From the NCBI RefSeq assembly GCF_001936615.1, contig NZ_MLBF01000001.1, forward strand, positions 1-64,000: 64,000 bases of DNA, read 5' to 3'. The notes beneath the pieces were generated by a model that had not been told where the DNA came from, did not search any database, and worked only from the letters and a program-made list of their open reading frames with translations. Below, piece by piece: positions 8,058-16,235 of this stretch (the stretch's first letter is position 1; the number at the start of each line of letters is the position of its first letter). The position numbers and the translations under genes are program-made. The DNA is from Desulfosporosinus metallidurans (GTDB lineage: Bacteria > Bacillota > Desulfitobacteriia > Desulfitobacteriales > Desulfitobacteriaceae).

Positions 8058-8285
8058 ATGTTGAATGCGGAAATGGACAAAGTGATAGGTGGGTACATGA
8101 ACCGAATCGCAAATTTAAGCCCGTGTTCAGAGGACTACGAATATCGAAAACAAATTATTGAGGACGAAATACAAGATTTCGTTCGCCATGAGTCAGTAAT
8201 GGCCGAACATCAGCAATTGGGTCGCAATAAAGTTGCTTTTGAAAGAGCATTGGCGAGGGCTGAGAATGATGAAAAGAAAAAGTAA
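8058..8285 (+). CDS. Small hypothetical protein, helical
   Basis: A 75-residue acidic helical protein (MDKVIGGYMNRIANLSP, YRKQIIEDEIQDFVRHE). ATG 8058 is chosen because AAAGGGGGA lies 7 nt upstream; a longer frame from TTG 7974 would start inside the promoter repeat. No family recognised. Its 3' end overlaps the start of a 36-residue micro-ORF in another frame. Confidence 0.5.
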   Translation: MLNAEMDKVIGGYMNRIANLSPCSEDYEYRKQIIEDEIQDFVRHESVMAEHQQLGRNKVAFERALARAENDEKKK

Positions 8286-8376
8286 CAACACTACTAAAAA
8301 AACCACTATCCCGTTTAAGGATAGACAACTAACTCTAATGAAAAGGTTAATAAAATATATTGAATCACTAAAATAA
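8266..8376 (+). CDS. Micro-ORF, 36 aa, paralogue of the frame at 9134
   Basis: The product begins MMKRKSNNTTKKTTIPF and ends KRLIKYIESLK. It shares about 70% of its residues with the 35-residue product at 9134-9241, including TTKKTTIPF-x-D-R-Q-L-T, K-R-L and KYIESLK. The DNA repeat is about 100 bp long and mismatches fall largely at codon third positions, which argues for translation. ATG ATG at 8266 is preceded by GAGGG. It overlaps the end of the 8058 gene, suggesting coupling. Basic N-terminus plus amphipathic C-terminal helix. Function unknown. Confidence 0.5.
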   Translation: MMKRKSNNTTKKTTIPFKDRQLTLMKRLIKYIESLK

Positions 8377-8390
8377 CCCTCAGTTTTTGT

Positions 8391-8975
8391 CTAGGTTAAT
8401 ATAGAAGGAAAAACCGCACTCAAATCCACAGTTAAATCTGGAAATATTGAAACAGTTATTTTTTCTTCTTCTGTGTATATTTCTGGTCTACCATACCTAC
8501 CGTTGCTTTGCAATAAGAATACACTTACAAGCTTACCTTCTGGCTCTACAATCCAGTATTCTATAACTCCAGCTTTTTCATACTGGTTAAACTTAGTAAC
8601 CCTGTCATGTTTAATCGAAGACGGAGAAATAATTTCAATTATCAAGTCGGGTGTACCTTTACAGCCTTGTTTATCAATTTTAGATTTGTCACATACGACG
8701 GTAATGTCAGGCTCAAAAACTTTCTTAATGTCTTCGTCTTTCTTTTCGTCACCCTTAATTAACCTAACAGAGAATGGTGATGCATAAACTTTGCAAGGTT
8801 TTCCCTTTAAGTAGACTGCAATCTGAGTGGATAAATTCATTGATATCTCCTGATGCTCTGGTGAAGGGGTTGCTTGCATATAAGGAACACCGTCAATGAT
8901 TTCTACTCTTTCATCTTCGGGCCATGCTAGGTAGTCTGCATAAGTGTATTGTCTTTCTTCTTGAGGTACGGGCAT
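8391..8975 (-). CDS. Uma2-family (DUF820) putative restriction endonuclease
   Basis: A 194-residue protein of the Uma2 family (PD-(D/E)XK fold). The family hallmarks are present: YADYLAWPEDERVEIIDGVPYM near residues 12-33, FEPDITVVCD near 86-96 (metal-binding Asp), then DLIIEIISPSS near 108-118 with the catalytic E-x-I/V-S-P-S pattern, and KFNQYEKAGVIEYWIVEPE after it. Members are abundant in cyanobacteria and some Firmicutes, often on mobile DNA, and their biological role is unsettled. ATG 8975 has AAGGAGAG upstream. It is transcribed against its neighbours and probably monocistronic. All visible active-site positions are intact. Confidence 0.88.
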   Translation of the reverse strand: MPVPQEERQYTYADYLAWPEDERVEIIDGVPYMQATPSPEHQEISMNLSTQIAVYLKGKPCKVYASPFSVRLIKGDEKKDEDIKKVFEPDITVVCDKSKIDKQGCKGTPDLIIEIISPSSIKHDRVTKFNQYEKAGVIEYWIVEPEGKLVSVFLLQSNGRYGRPEIYTEEEKITVSIFPDLTVDLSAVFPSILT

Positions 8976-9133
8976 AATAACACTCTCCTTTATTCAAGAT
9001 AACTTTATTCTCCATATCTAAAGACTCATGAATAAATTGTCTATTCCATCACACACACAATATCTGAGCGATATCACTATATCATAAAAAGGTAATATTT
9101 ACATAAGCGAGAAGACCAAAACGACACCTGAAA

Positions 9134-9241
9134 ATGAATATAAGAAAAAACATCACTACTAAAAAGACTACCATCCCGTTTCAGGATAGGCAATTAACGG
9201 CACTAAAACGATTACTAAAATATATTGAATCACTCAAATGA
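9134..9241 (+). CDS. Micro-ORF, 35 aa, paralogue of the frame at 8266
   Basis: The product begins MNIRKNITTKKTTIPFQ and ends KRLLKYIESLK, closely matching the frame at 8266. No strong ribosome binding site is visible upstream, so this copy may be poorly translated or a relic. It stands alone between the Uma2 gene and the DUF2442 gene. The conserved core and C-terminal helix across two copies is the main evidence that it is a real family. Confidence 0.4.
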   Translation: MNIRKNITTKKTTIPFQDRQLTALKRLLKYIESLK

Positions 9242-9266
9242 CCCTCGGTTTTTGCCTCCTTTTCTC

Positions 9267-9512
9267 CTAAACCTCGTAATTTTCCCCTTCATCGTATAGC
9301 CATTTTGGGCAGATGTCTTGACCATCAATCCACCGCACTGTACCTTCCCAAACTTTAACTGTATTGAATAATTCGATATTCTTTAATTCTTGCCAACGCG
9401 GTCTACTATTTATTAATGTACTGACATCGAAAATTTTCTTTTCACTATTTTCGAATGTTATCAGAATTTTATAATTATTCAGCGGTTCTACTTCAATTAC
9501 ATCGAATAACAT
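9267..9512 (-). CDS. DUF2442 domain protein
   Basis: An 81-residue protein with the DUF2442 pattern: VIEVEPLNNYKILITFENSE, KIFDVSTLI, then VKVWEGTVRWIDGQDICP with the conserved W-x-D. Members often accompany a DUF4160 toxin-like protein, but none is visible next to this one. ATG 9512 has GGTGGGTGAT upstream. A GCCCC/GGGGC hairpin lies at about 9543-9558. Nothing further is supported in 9559-9759. Confidence 0.75.
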   Translation of the reverse strand: MLFDVIEVEPLNNYKILITFENSEKKIFDVSTLINSRPRWQELKNIELFNTVKVWEGTVRWIDGQDICPKWLYDEGENYEV

Positions 9513-9759
9513 TAGATATCACCCACCCTCATTTTTAAGTATATGCCCCGTGAAGGGGCGAGCGACCAAACTCTAGTACCAAGTTTTTTCTATAGTCATT
9601 AAGACCGTTTATCTCATAGAGCATTTCAATCTGAAATTTATTCGTACACATACATATCCTTTCGAACTGATTCAAAAATACCGTTCTCGGAACGAAAACC
9701 AAAGAACTGCAACGAATGCACTATTTAATTTTTATATCTAATTATACGGGGGTGTTCCG

Positions 9760-9936
9760 ATGGATAAGAACAAAAATAAAAAGGGTAAAAATATTGTGGA
9801 CACTTCAATTGAAAGACATTGCACTCCCGCACAATCATTGAAACAATCGCTTCGGGAAATGAAATTAATGAGAAACGGGAAAATGAAAAAGCGTTCTTGG
9901 AAAGAATTTAGGGAAGAACTTAATAAAGAAAACTAG
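9760..9936 (+). CDS. Small basic hypothetical protein
   Basis: A 58-residue Lys/Arg-rich protein: a Lys/Asn-rich N-terminus, HCTPAQSLKQSLREMKLMRN and KKRSWKEFREELNK. ATG 9760 follows GGGGGTG at fair spacing. Its stop overlaps by 4 nt the stop of the convergent AbiEi-like pseudogene. The coil-plus-tail look is antitoxin-like, but I do not recognise a family and no toxin partner is evident. Confidence 0.5.
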   Translation: MDKNKNKKGKNIVDTSIERHCTPAQSLKQSLREMKLMRNGKMKKRSWKEFREELNKEN

Positions 9937-10515
9937 AGCCACACTCCCAGCCACGTTTGAATCTTTTTAGAAACTCGCAATCTTTTTCCATATTCAAGCA
10001 ATGCTGTGATGTTTCTTCGAGGGTCTTTAACATAAGACTGAATTGCTTTATTGAAGATTTCTCGGTCTAGTTTGTTAGAATATCTGAGGACATCGCAAAT
10101 TGTCCTCTCCTTATTGTAAATGCGAACTTTAATTCCATTAATATTACCATCAATTAAACCTGTTTCTAGATTATCAGTCTCAAAGTAGTAGGCTTTTATT
10201 GGAGAATAAAGAATTTTAAATTTACTTTTATTGACGCAAATACTCCAAAAATCAGGAGTACGGTCTGTATAGTCATGGTAGTATAACGCACTTTCCATAC
10301 ATAAAATCGCTTCGGGTATGAGTTTGAATAAGATTTCAAGTTCATCTTTCTCAGTACCGTCTAACCATTGATAAACCTCTTTTCAGACGTATAATAGTGC
10401 CGTCTTTTAGGAGCTTATTTATGTGCCTATAATGAACATCGGAAATATCCGCTCTTTCTACAAAACCGCCTTTGTCTTCAAATATTTTTTTAATCACATC
10501 AAAATCTTCTCGCAT
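9933..10515 (-). pseudogene. AbiEi-type (type IV TA) antitoxin gene broken by a frameshift
   Basis: Two adjacent frames together make one AbiEi-like protein of about 190 residues. The N-terminal wing domain (MREDFDVIKKIFEDKGGF to GTIIRLKRGL, 10515 down to about 10355) and the C-terminal domain (MESALYYHDYTDRTPDFW to KKIQTWLGVWL, 10298 to 9933) are in different frames. Reading the frame after the break upward gives YQWLDGTEKDELEILFKLIP joining perfectly, so loss of two bases (TA) after the codons for KRGL explains the shift. The first frame ends at a stop about 10 codons later. ATG 10515 lies 1 nt after the stop of the MerR-like gene, so the two were cotranscribed. No AbiEii toxin is visible. 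Confidence 0.85.
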
Positions 10516-10516
10516 A

Positions 10517-10858
10517 TTATTTTCTGGCTCTCTGAGCAAGATAAGGTTCGACAAGTTGTAGCGTTTTCCAGATTTTTTCTACTGCCTGACCGTCGCCAAT
10601 ATTCTCAGCTAGTATGCTACGAACAGTATGGAGAATCATCGTGCTGATAGCTTCATATTTCGAATCACTCATTGACGATTCGTCTTTGAAGTTTTTCTCG
10701 ATGAATTCCAAGTATTGGGAATGTGTGTAATAACGCCTATCCGTGGGCGTTCTAAGAGCTTTGAGGATGCCCTCTCGGTCCCATCTTTGTAGAGTCTTTA
10801 TAGAAACGTTTACCATTTTGGCAAACTCTGATGCTTTATACATAGTCGTCGAATTCAT
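10517..10858 (-). CDS. MerR-like helix-turn-helix protein
   Basis: A 113-residue DNA-binding protein. Residues about 5-50 (MYKASEFAKMVNVSIKTLQR, then WDREGILKA and TDRRYYTHSQYLEFI) form a MerR/IS607-type winged helix. The remaining 60 residues are helical and carry no resolvase catalytic motif, so this is not an IS607 transposase. It most likely regulates its own operon with the downstream AbiEi-like gene. ATG 10858 has GAAAGGATG upstream. It could be a decayed IS607 resolvase head with a foreign tail. Confidence 0.75.
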   Translation of the reverse strand: MNSTTMYKASEFAKMVNVSIKTLQRWDREGILKALRTPTDRRYYTHSQYLEFIEKNFKDESSMSDSKYEAISTMILHTVRSILAENIGDGQAVEKIWKTLQLVEPYLAQRARK

Positions 10859-10927
10859 TATATATCATCCTTTCTCATTAAGTATATATTAACACATTTT
10901 CATATATCTAAACACATTATTAGAAGG

Positions 10928-10959
10928 AAAATGAGCCTCAATCTGAGAGGCTCATTTTT
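10928..10959 (-). terminator. Terminator after the large secreted protein gene
   Basis: Twelve-bp arms AAAATGAGCCTC and GAGGCTCATTTT with a 7-nt loop, just downstream of the stop at 10965. The arms end in A4 and T5, so it may act in both directions. Confidence 0.85.
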
Positions 10960-10964
10960 GAAGT

Positions 10965-13823
10965 CTACTGGATTAGTTGAGTTTTTAGGTCGTCATACAT
11001 CCCGCCCGTTACTTTAATATAGAAATTTTGACAATCTTGAAGATTAGAGTAAGGTCCTGGATGTTTGTCGGGAGAACCGTAGAAACTCGGAGTGTTGACT
11101 TGAACCAAATAATCCCCGTCCCTCGTTGTTTCACTGACAAAGATTTCTGGAACTGTCGCGAGTCCAAAGGCATTTCTGTAGGGCAACTGATAAGTGTTCG
11201 TCATATTGTCCCAAGACCCCGATGCTGACATAGTGCTTAGATTATAAGCAACTGGGTTCCCATATGTGTCATTATACGGCATAATGACCTGTAGCCAGTT
11301 AGGACTGCTGATATAACTTGCTACGGATGGGTAAACACTGTCAAAACTACATCCCCAATACTGCGAATGCGGGGCTGAAGAGTAGTTATTAGTGTTGTAG
11401 TTCGTTTGAATTTTTAACTCAAACCCATATCCAGCCTTAATTTTCCCTTCCCGTCCAGGAGCGGTAAGAACATCAACCCAGCCATCTCCTCCTCCTGAAA
11501 GGTCTGTCGTTAATTTGCTTCGGAAGAAGATATGGGTGATATTCCAGTTTTCATAAAACGAAACCGTAGGGTACGTATACCAGCTATTATCATAAGCACA
11601 GAAGCAGAACGTTCCAAACTTCGTACTATAACACATTAAGTGAGCACGATAATGGTAAATTTGAAACTGAGTTGTCCATGAATTGTTCGTATGCTTTCCT
11701 AAAGGACACTGTAGAGTAGTTCCTGAGTTTCGCACAACGTTAATGGTAGTAGTATCCACGTTATCCTTAAATGGATTGTTGTCAGCCGTAAATTCGTACC
11801 ACTCTCTTGGTGGTGGATTCACTTCAATTGAAAATTTCGTTGACCCAACACTTAAGTTAACGTTCTCAGGCCAAGAGACGGAAATGTTAGCATTGGGCGG
11901 GATATAGACTTGTTGCTTATCAACAATCGTTCCACCTTGAGCGACAGTTCCTCCTTGGGTTAGATAAACCCAAACATTCTTCCCAACATTCGTTGAATCA
12001 GTGTTCGTTAAATCAAAGGTGAAATCAACCGTTTGACTTCCAGATGAGTACGTACTAGGTACGTTGATGGATTGAGGGCTTGCTACCAAATTATTGACAG
12101 CTAAGTTGACTTCTGAAGCGAAATCGGCACATTTCCAACCATCATTCGTTAAATCGTCGTCTTGTCCAGCTTGGGCGTTCACGCTGTCAATGAGACCGCA
12201 AGCATGGATGAGAGCGGTTTGAGGCATTACATAAGGGACATCAATCGCGACTTGACCGTTCGGCATTAACGTAGTTTTTGCAGAAGCAGTCCCTTGCATC
12301 GTCATATAACCTTTATCGGTTATCTGGTAATCTACCGTGGCATAAGGATTATTGGGGTTTCCCGCTTCGCCTACAGGGGTATTCCCTTTAGGCTTATTAA
12401 CAAAGTATCGTATTGTATAACTTTGACCAGGGGCTACTTTATTTGTAGTAGTTCCAGTATGGTCTAAAAGTTGAATGGTATCGCTTAGGGCAATGTCTTC
12501 TTGAGCAATGTCAAACGTAGCATAGCCCGTGTCGTCACCAACATAATCGTTGTCGAGTGCTTTATAGAACTTTCCAGGTATTTGAGCTTGCAATTTGATA
12601 TGTTGGGAGACTGTAGGAGGTACGGTATAATCCCACTTAAAGTGAGCAGTTCCACCCGCAGGAATCTGAGTTGGTTGGTCATCGCTGACAACCCCACTGG
12701 TGTCTTTATAAGAGTCATCCCATGTATCAGCTAATTGGGCGTTTGCTCCGAAAGCATACATATGGTCAATGGTTACTGGCGTAGCTGTCGTAGGATGATT
12801 GGGAGGCGTTTCATTTTTAATCGTTGCTTCAATATGCAACGTTTGCCCTTTCGAGACTGTCGTATCGTTATACGTCCATTTAGGGGTTCCTTCTTGGTCG
12901 TCGCCACGAGTCTCTTCTGCAAGTACTTTTCCGCTATCATCTTTGACCTTATAGTCCGTAACGCGAAGGTTTGGAATATTTGTCCGAGGAACATCCCAGG
13001 TGATATAGCTTCCATTTGGAAACCAACCTTTTAATGTTACATAACCGACGCTTGCGTTAGACGTGAAATATAGTCTATCTGACCAAAACTTAACGGCATC
13101 ATCTACCGAAGAACTACCCACGATACTTGGGTCAGTCCAATGTGGGTCAGATGGAAAAACATATGTTTTAAACCATATAGCAATTTGAGATTCTTTAAAA
13201 AGTGGAGGCGGGTCATTTTTGGTAAAAGCAGTATGAGTTGGGTCAACCATTAGCGTGTAAGGTTCTTGGTATGCTACCCAATCCCAAGGAGCACCTTTAC
13301 TGTAGCTCCCACTGTCGCAAGGATAGTAAGGATTATTGAGAGCCGTTCCGTCGTAGTTATATCCTAAATATCTCCATTCCCATAAGTTTGTTTTATTATT
13401 TTCCCAGACTTTCATATGTCCTGAATTATTACCCTCGTAGTAACAGCTATTGATGTCAGCCATGCCTTGTGACAAATTTCCATCATGTCCAGGTACGGTA
13501 TAGACTCCTCCAGCGTGAGTAATTAGATTATTTGCTAGTTTTCCGAAATTAAAATATTGCACTGCTGATGGGTCTGTTGCTGGGTCAACAGGAAGATAAA
13601 CATAGAATCCTTGATTCAAATAGTTTATGCGATAAAATGTGGTATTTCCCCAAGTGTTATATTCGTCTGTGCCTGGTCTAAACGTAAAACTTAGACCGTC
13701 AGGACTAGGAATTGTTTTAGTTCCTTGGGTCAACCCGTTAGCTTTATTTTGAGTATATAAAAATGATGAACCGACAATAGTAAAAAGTATCATAAAAAAA
13801 ATGACTATCGTTTTTTTCTTCAA
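10965..13823 (-). CDS. Large secreted protein with beta-sandwich-like repeats, unrecognised
   Basis: A 952-residue protein with an N-terminal signal peptide (KKKTIVIFFMILFTIVGSSF) and no further membrane segment or LPXTG anchor. The body is rich in Tyr, Trp, Asn, Thr and Pro. The region about 575-690 (VNNLVASPQSINVPSTYSSG, then FTFDLTNTD and NISVSWPENVNL) resembles CARDB/immunoglobulin-like domains, as do segments near 300-420 and 440-560. A Cys-containing stretch lies at about 715-750. Start is TTG 13823 with AAAGGAGGG upstream. It ends at its own terminator and is followed upstream by the CWB2 gene, each with its own hairpin. A surface or host-interaction role as element cargo is inferred from secretion and size only. 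Confidence 0.6.
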   Translation of the reverse strand: MKKKTIVIFFMILFTIVGSSFLYTQNKANGLTQGTKTIPSPDGLSFTFRPGTDEYNTWGNTTFYRINYLNQGFYVYLPVDPATDPSAVQYFNFGKLANNLITHAGGVYTVPGHDGNLSQGMADINSCYYEGNNSGHMKVWENNKTNLWEWRYLGYNYDGTALNNPYYPCDSGSYSKGAPWDWVAYQEPYTLMVDPTHTAFTKNDPPPLFKESQIAIWFKTYVFPSDPHWTDPSIVGSSSVDDAVKFWSDRLYFTSNASVGYVTLKGWFPNGSYITWDVPRTNIPNLRVTDYKVKDDSGKVLAEETRGDDQEGTPKWTYNDTTVSKGQTLHIEATIKNETPPNHPTTATPVTIDHMYAFGANAQLADTWDDSYKDTSGVVSDDQPTQIPAGGTAHFKWDYTVPPTVSQHIKLQAQIPGKFYKALDNDYVGDDTGYATFDIAQEDIALSDTIQLLDHTGTTTNKVAPGQSYTIRYFVNKPKGNTPVGEAGNPNNPYATVDYQITDKGYMTMQGTASAKTTLMPNGQVAIDVPYVMPQTALIHACGLIDSVNAQAGQDDDLTNDGWKCADFASEVNLAVNNLVASPQSINVPSTYSSGSQTVDFTFDLTNTDSTNVGKNVWVYLTQGGTVAQGGTIVDKQQVYIPPNANISVSWPENVNLSVGSTKFSIEVNPPPREWYEFTADNNPFKDNVDTTTINVVRNSGTTLQCPLGKHTNNSWTTQFQIYHYRAHLMCYSTKFGTFCFCAYDNSWYTYPTVSFYENWNITHIFFRSKLTTDLSGGGDGWVDVLTAPGREGKIKAGYGFELKIQTNYNTNNYSSAPHSQYWGCSFDSVYPSVASYISSPNWLQVIMPYNDTYGNPVAYNLSTMSASGSWDNMTNTYQLPYRNAFGLATVPEIFVSETTRDGDYLVQVNTPSFYGSPDKHPGPYSNLQDCQNFYIKVTGGMYDDLKTQLIQ

Positions 13824-13906
13824 AATATCCCTCCTTTATGTGTTTATATGTGTATTTTACGCCAACTATAATATATCTTCACTAGCATACTTGTCGAATA
13901 CGGTTT

Positions 13907-13944
13907 AATAAAAGAGCTTAGGCAATTGCCTAAGCTCTTTTATT
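13907..13944 (-). terminator. Perfect palindromic terminator after the CWB2 gene
   Basis: A perfect 38-bp palindrome (arms of 19 bp, core GAGCTTAGGCAA) lying directly downstream of the stop at 13947, with A/T ends on both sides. It would also block read-through toward 13823. Confidence 0.9.
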
Positions 13945-13946
13945 GA

Positions 13947-15452
13947 TTAATGAAGATAATTAGGTAATTTTTGTCCTGGTTTACTGAAGTAAACAACTAA
14001 TATATTTTGTGAGTCATTAATTTCAATGTGTATTTCTCTATCGCCATACGTATAGGTTTTCCCGCCGTAAGCATAGCTTCCATTCCAAGATGCGTCTACC
14101 ATATCATAGATTTGAGAATATCCTGTGGGACAATAGAACCTAAACAGTTCTTTGACGATAGATTTAAGTTTATCCGTTTCCGATTGTGTGTCTAACTTCC
14201 AAGCGTGAATATTGATATATGAATCATAATCTTGAGAACGCGAAACAACTTCAATAATGTGGAAATCAGGATTTCCTGCGATGGGGTTATAACTTGCTCC
14301 ACCTCCATCATTTTCTAACCCCAACTCATCACTTATCGCCTTTATATTAGTTGCTGTATCAGATGTCCAAGTAGAGGTCATTTTTAATTCAGTTACTTGA
14401 GCAACCCCATTGAGGATATTCTCCACGTTTTGAACAACGGCATCGGGAACAACGACTGTGCCTCCAAAGGAAACAATGTTCGGATGAATGTTAGCGTCGT
14501 GTAGCTTTTTCAGGTAGGCTTCAATGGCTGGCGGGACGGCTTTCGTCGTTGGGTCAATCAGGATGATGGGGTCTCCAGTTATCGAAGCCAACGCACTTCC
14601 TGCCAAAGCATCGGGGAAGTTCATGCCAGAGGCAAGATATAAGGTTTTAGGATTAAGGGAAAAGGTTGAAGCGATTTGCCCCGCTGTGTCGAAGCGGTCA
14701 TTCCCCGCTAATCTAGTGATAAGGGTACTAGGTGCAAGGGATTGCACTTGAGCCTTGACACTATCCGATACTACGCTCGTTCCCCCGACGATATAAACCT
14801 GACTCGGTTGGTCATTCGCAATGAAGTCCGTAACCCCTTGACTCATACTTGAACCCACCAATAAAATCGGGTATCCTTTACTGCTTGCCACACTCGAAAT
14901 GCTGAGTGCGTCGGGGAAGTTTTCTCCCGAAGCAATAACAACGGGCGTATTCTTAGCCACATTGAGCTTTTGAGCAATCAGGACATCCGTATCATAGCGG
15001 TCATAGCCACCAATGCGGTCAATTTTGTAATTTGGACTTAATAAAGTTTCAAAATCACTACCGATAATGCCTGTTCCCCCAATGATATGAACCGTCCCCG
15101 TCTTACTTAAATGCTGACTAATATAGTTTAAGGCATCACTTGAGCCTTGAACCTTACCGTCTACCAAAATAATCGGAGCATTGAGCTTCTTCGCAAGAAC
15201 ACTTGCTGAAAGAGCATCGGGAAAGTTATTGCCTGACGTTAAGATTACATCTTGAACCGTTCCGCTATTCACTTGCTCAGAAATTGCTTTAGCCGTCTGA
15301 AAACGGTCAACTCCAGAAAGCCTTAAGTGGCTGACTTGTGAATTAGGCAATGTATTGGCAATACACACACCTGATAAAACTACTAACAAAACGAATGCAA
15401 TAAGTATTGCCAAAATAGACATACGGGATTTTCTTACAATTTGATTCTTCAT
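13947..15452 (-). CDS. CWB2-repeat cell-wall-binding surface protein
   Basis: A 501-residue exported protein. Residues about 1-35 form a signal peptide (MSILAILIAFVLLVVLSGVC). Three putative cell-wall-binding type 2 repeats follow, each with the signature R-(L/I)-x-G-x-D-R-(F/Y)-x-T and a G-x-N/E-FPDALS/AGS block: RLSGVDRFQTA, RIGGYDRYDTD and RLAGNDRFDTA. These modules bind anionic wall polymers non-covalently. The last ~130 residues are a different domain I do not recognise (ELGLENDGGGASYNP, YSQIYDMVDASWNGSYAYGG). ATG 15452 is chosen over an upstream frame start because AAAGGAGAAAAG precedes it. It is probably displayed on the cell surface, beside the large secreted protein, as element cargo. 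Confidence 0.9.
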   Translation of the reverse strand: MKNQIVRKSRMSILAILIAFVLLVVLSGVCIANTLPNSQVSHLRLSGVDRFQTAKAISEQVNSGTVQDVILTSGNNFPDALSASVLAKKLNAPIILVDGKVQGSSDALNYISQHLSKTGTVHIIGGTGIIGSDFETLLSPNYKIDRIGGYDRYDTDVLIAQKLNVAKNTPVVIASGENFPDALSISSVASSKGYPILLVGSSMSQGVTDFIANDQPSQVYIVGGTSVVSDSVKAQVQSLAPSTLITRLAGNDRFDTAGQIASTFSLNPKTLYLASGMNFPDALAGSALASITGDPIILIDPTTKAVPPAIEAYLKKLHDANIHPNIVSFGGTVVVPDAVVQNVENILNGVAQVTELKMTSTWTSDTATNIKAISDELGLENDGGGASYNPIAGNPDFHIIEVVSRSQDYDSYINIHAWKLDTQSETDKLKSIVKELFRFYCPTGYSQIYDMVDASWNGSYAYGGKTYTYGDREIHIEINDSQNILVVYFSKPGQKLPNYLH

Positions 15453-15490
15453 TTCTTTTCTCCTTTTATGTTTAATTTTTATTGGCTCCT

Positions 15491-15838
15491 CTAGACATAT
15501 TTTGTCAAAATCCTTTGCATTTGACCTTGAGGGATGTTCCATTTTAAATCCATATTTTCACATATTGTGTCTAATTCTAAGTTCAGTGATTGAACCTCTT
15601 CAATATAAACTCCGTATTCTTCCAAAAACTTTACCTGAGCTTGGATATCCATTGTTTCATCTAAAATAAATTCTTCGAAGTTTTCTCTTTCTTTCTCTGT
15701 TTGGAAAAACAGTGGACTTATTCCCCTTACTGTTGTTCCCATCAGCAATCCTTGTGAGTTGAAAACCTCGAACTCAGTATCATGACGACGAAAATCCACG
15801 GGTTTTACGAAATAATATTTGTTCATATGCTTAATCAT
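15491..15838 (-). CDS. Hypothetical protein
   Basis: A 115-residue soluble acidic protein with no recognised family. It begins MIKHMNKYYFVKPVDFRRHD and has a helical C-terminal half with many Glu residues. AAAGGGGGC precedes ATG 15838. It ends 38 nt before the CWB2 start, so the two may form an operon. Confidence 0.55.
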   Translation of the reverse strand: MIKHMNKYYFVKPVDFRRHDTEFEVFNSQGLLMGTTVRGISPLFFQTEKERENFEEFILDETMDIQAQVKFLEEYGVYIEEVQSLNLELDTICENMDLKWNIPQGQMQRILTKYV

Positions 15839-16206
15839 TCAACATGCCCCCTTTTCTATATCATATACACATTTTAACACTTGTATTCACATAAATCAAC
15901 ATAAAATGTGTTTAATAGTGTCGTACAACGGTTCTGTATAGAAAACCTCAAAAACGTTTCTTTCGGTGCTGTCTTCGTGTTCAATTAGATGAGTAAGCTA
16001 CGCTTACTTTTTAAATAGACATTCTCTCAACTATTAATTAAGTTTTTTAATGGCTAGATATATAAGCCCCCCTCCTCGCTTCTCTCTTCCCGTTACTATT
16101 ATTAGTGTGTGTAGCTGTCGGTTAATCTTCGAGAACCCTGATGTAGTATGGGTTTGAGCTGTATTAGGGTATGTGTGTAGCTGTCGGTTAATCATTTAGA
16201 ACACAC
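15839..16206. other. Intergenic region, possible replication origin
   Basis: No gene is visible. The region holds two perfect copies of a 22-bp repeat at 16106-16127 and 16172-16193 downstream of the replication gene. The remainder is AT-rich without clear structure. Confidence 0.4.
16106..16193. repeat. Two 22-bp direct repeats, candidate iterons
   Basis: The unit TGTGTGTAGCTGTCGGTTAA plus TC occurs at 16106-16127 and 16172-16193, a 66-bp period (about six helical turns), next to the terminator of the Rep gene. Iteron-like spacing beside a replication gene suggests an origin; only two copies are present. Confidence 0.5.
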
Positions 16207-16232
16207 AAAAGGGAGTCGAGAGACTCCCTTTT
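16207..16232 (-). terminator. Terminator of the Rep gene
   Basis: AAAAGGGAGTC and GACTCCCTTTT arms with a GAGA loop, immediately after the stop at 16236 on the minus strand. Confidence 0.88.
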
Positions 16233-16235
16233 GCT

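Noticed and set aside
10517..10858. IS607-type transposase
   Set aside because: Only the helix-turn-helix resembles IS607 TnpA; no resolvase catalytic motif and no TnpB gene follow.
15453..15542. N-terminal extension of the CWB2 protein
   Set aside because: The extension overlaps the upstream gene and has no signal peptide at its start; ATG 15452 has a strong ribosome binding site and is followed by a signal peptide.
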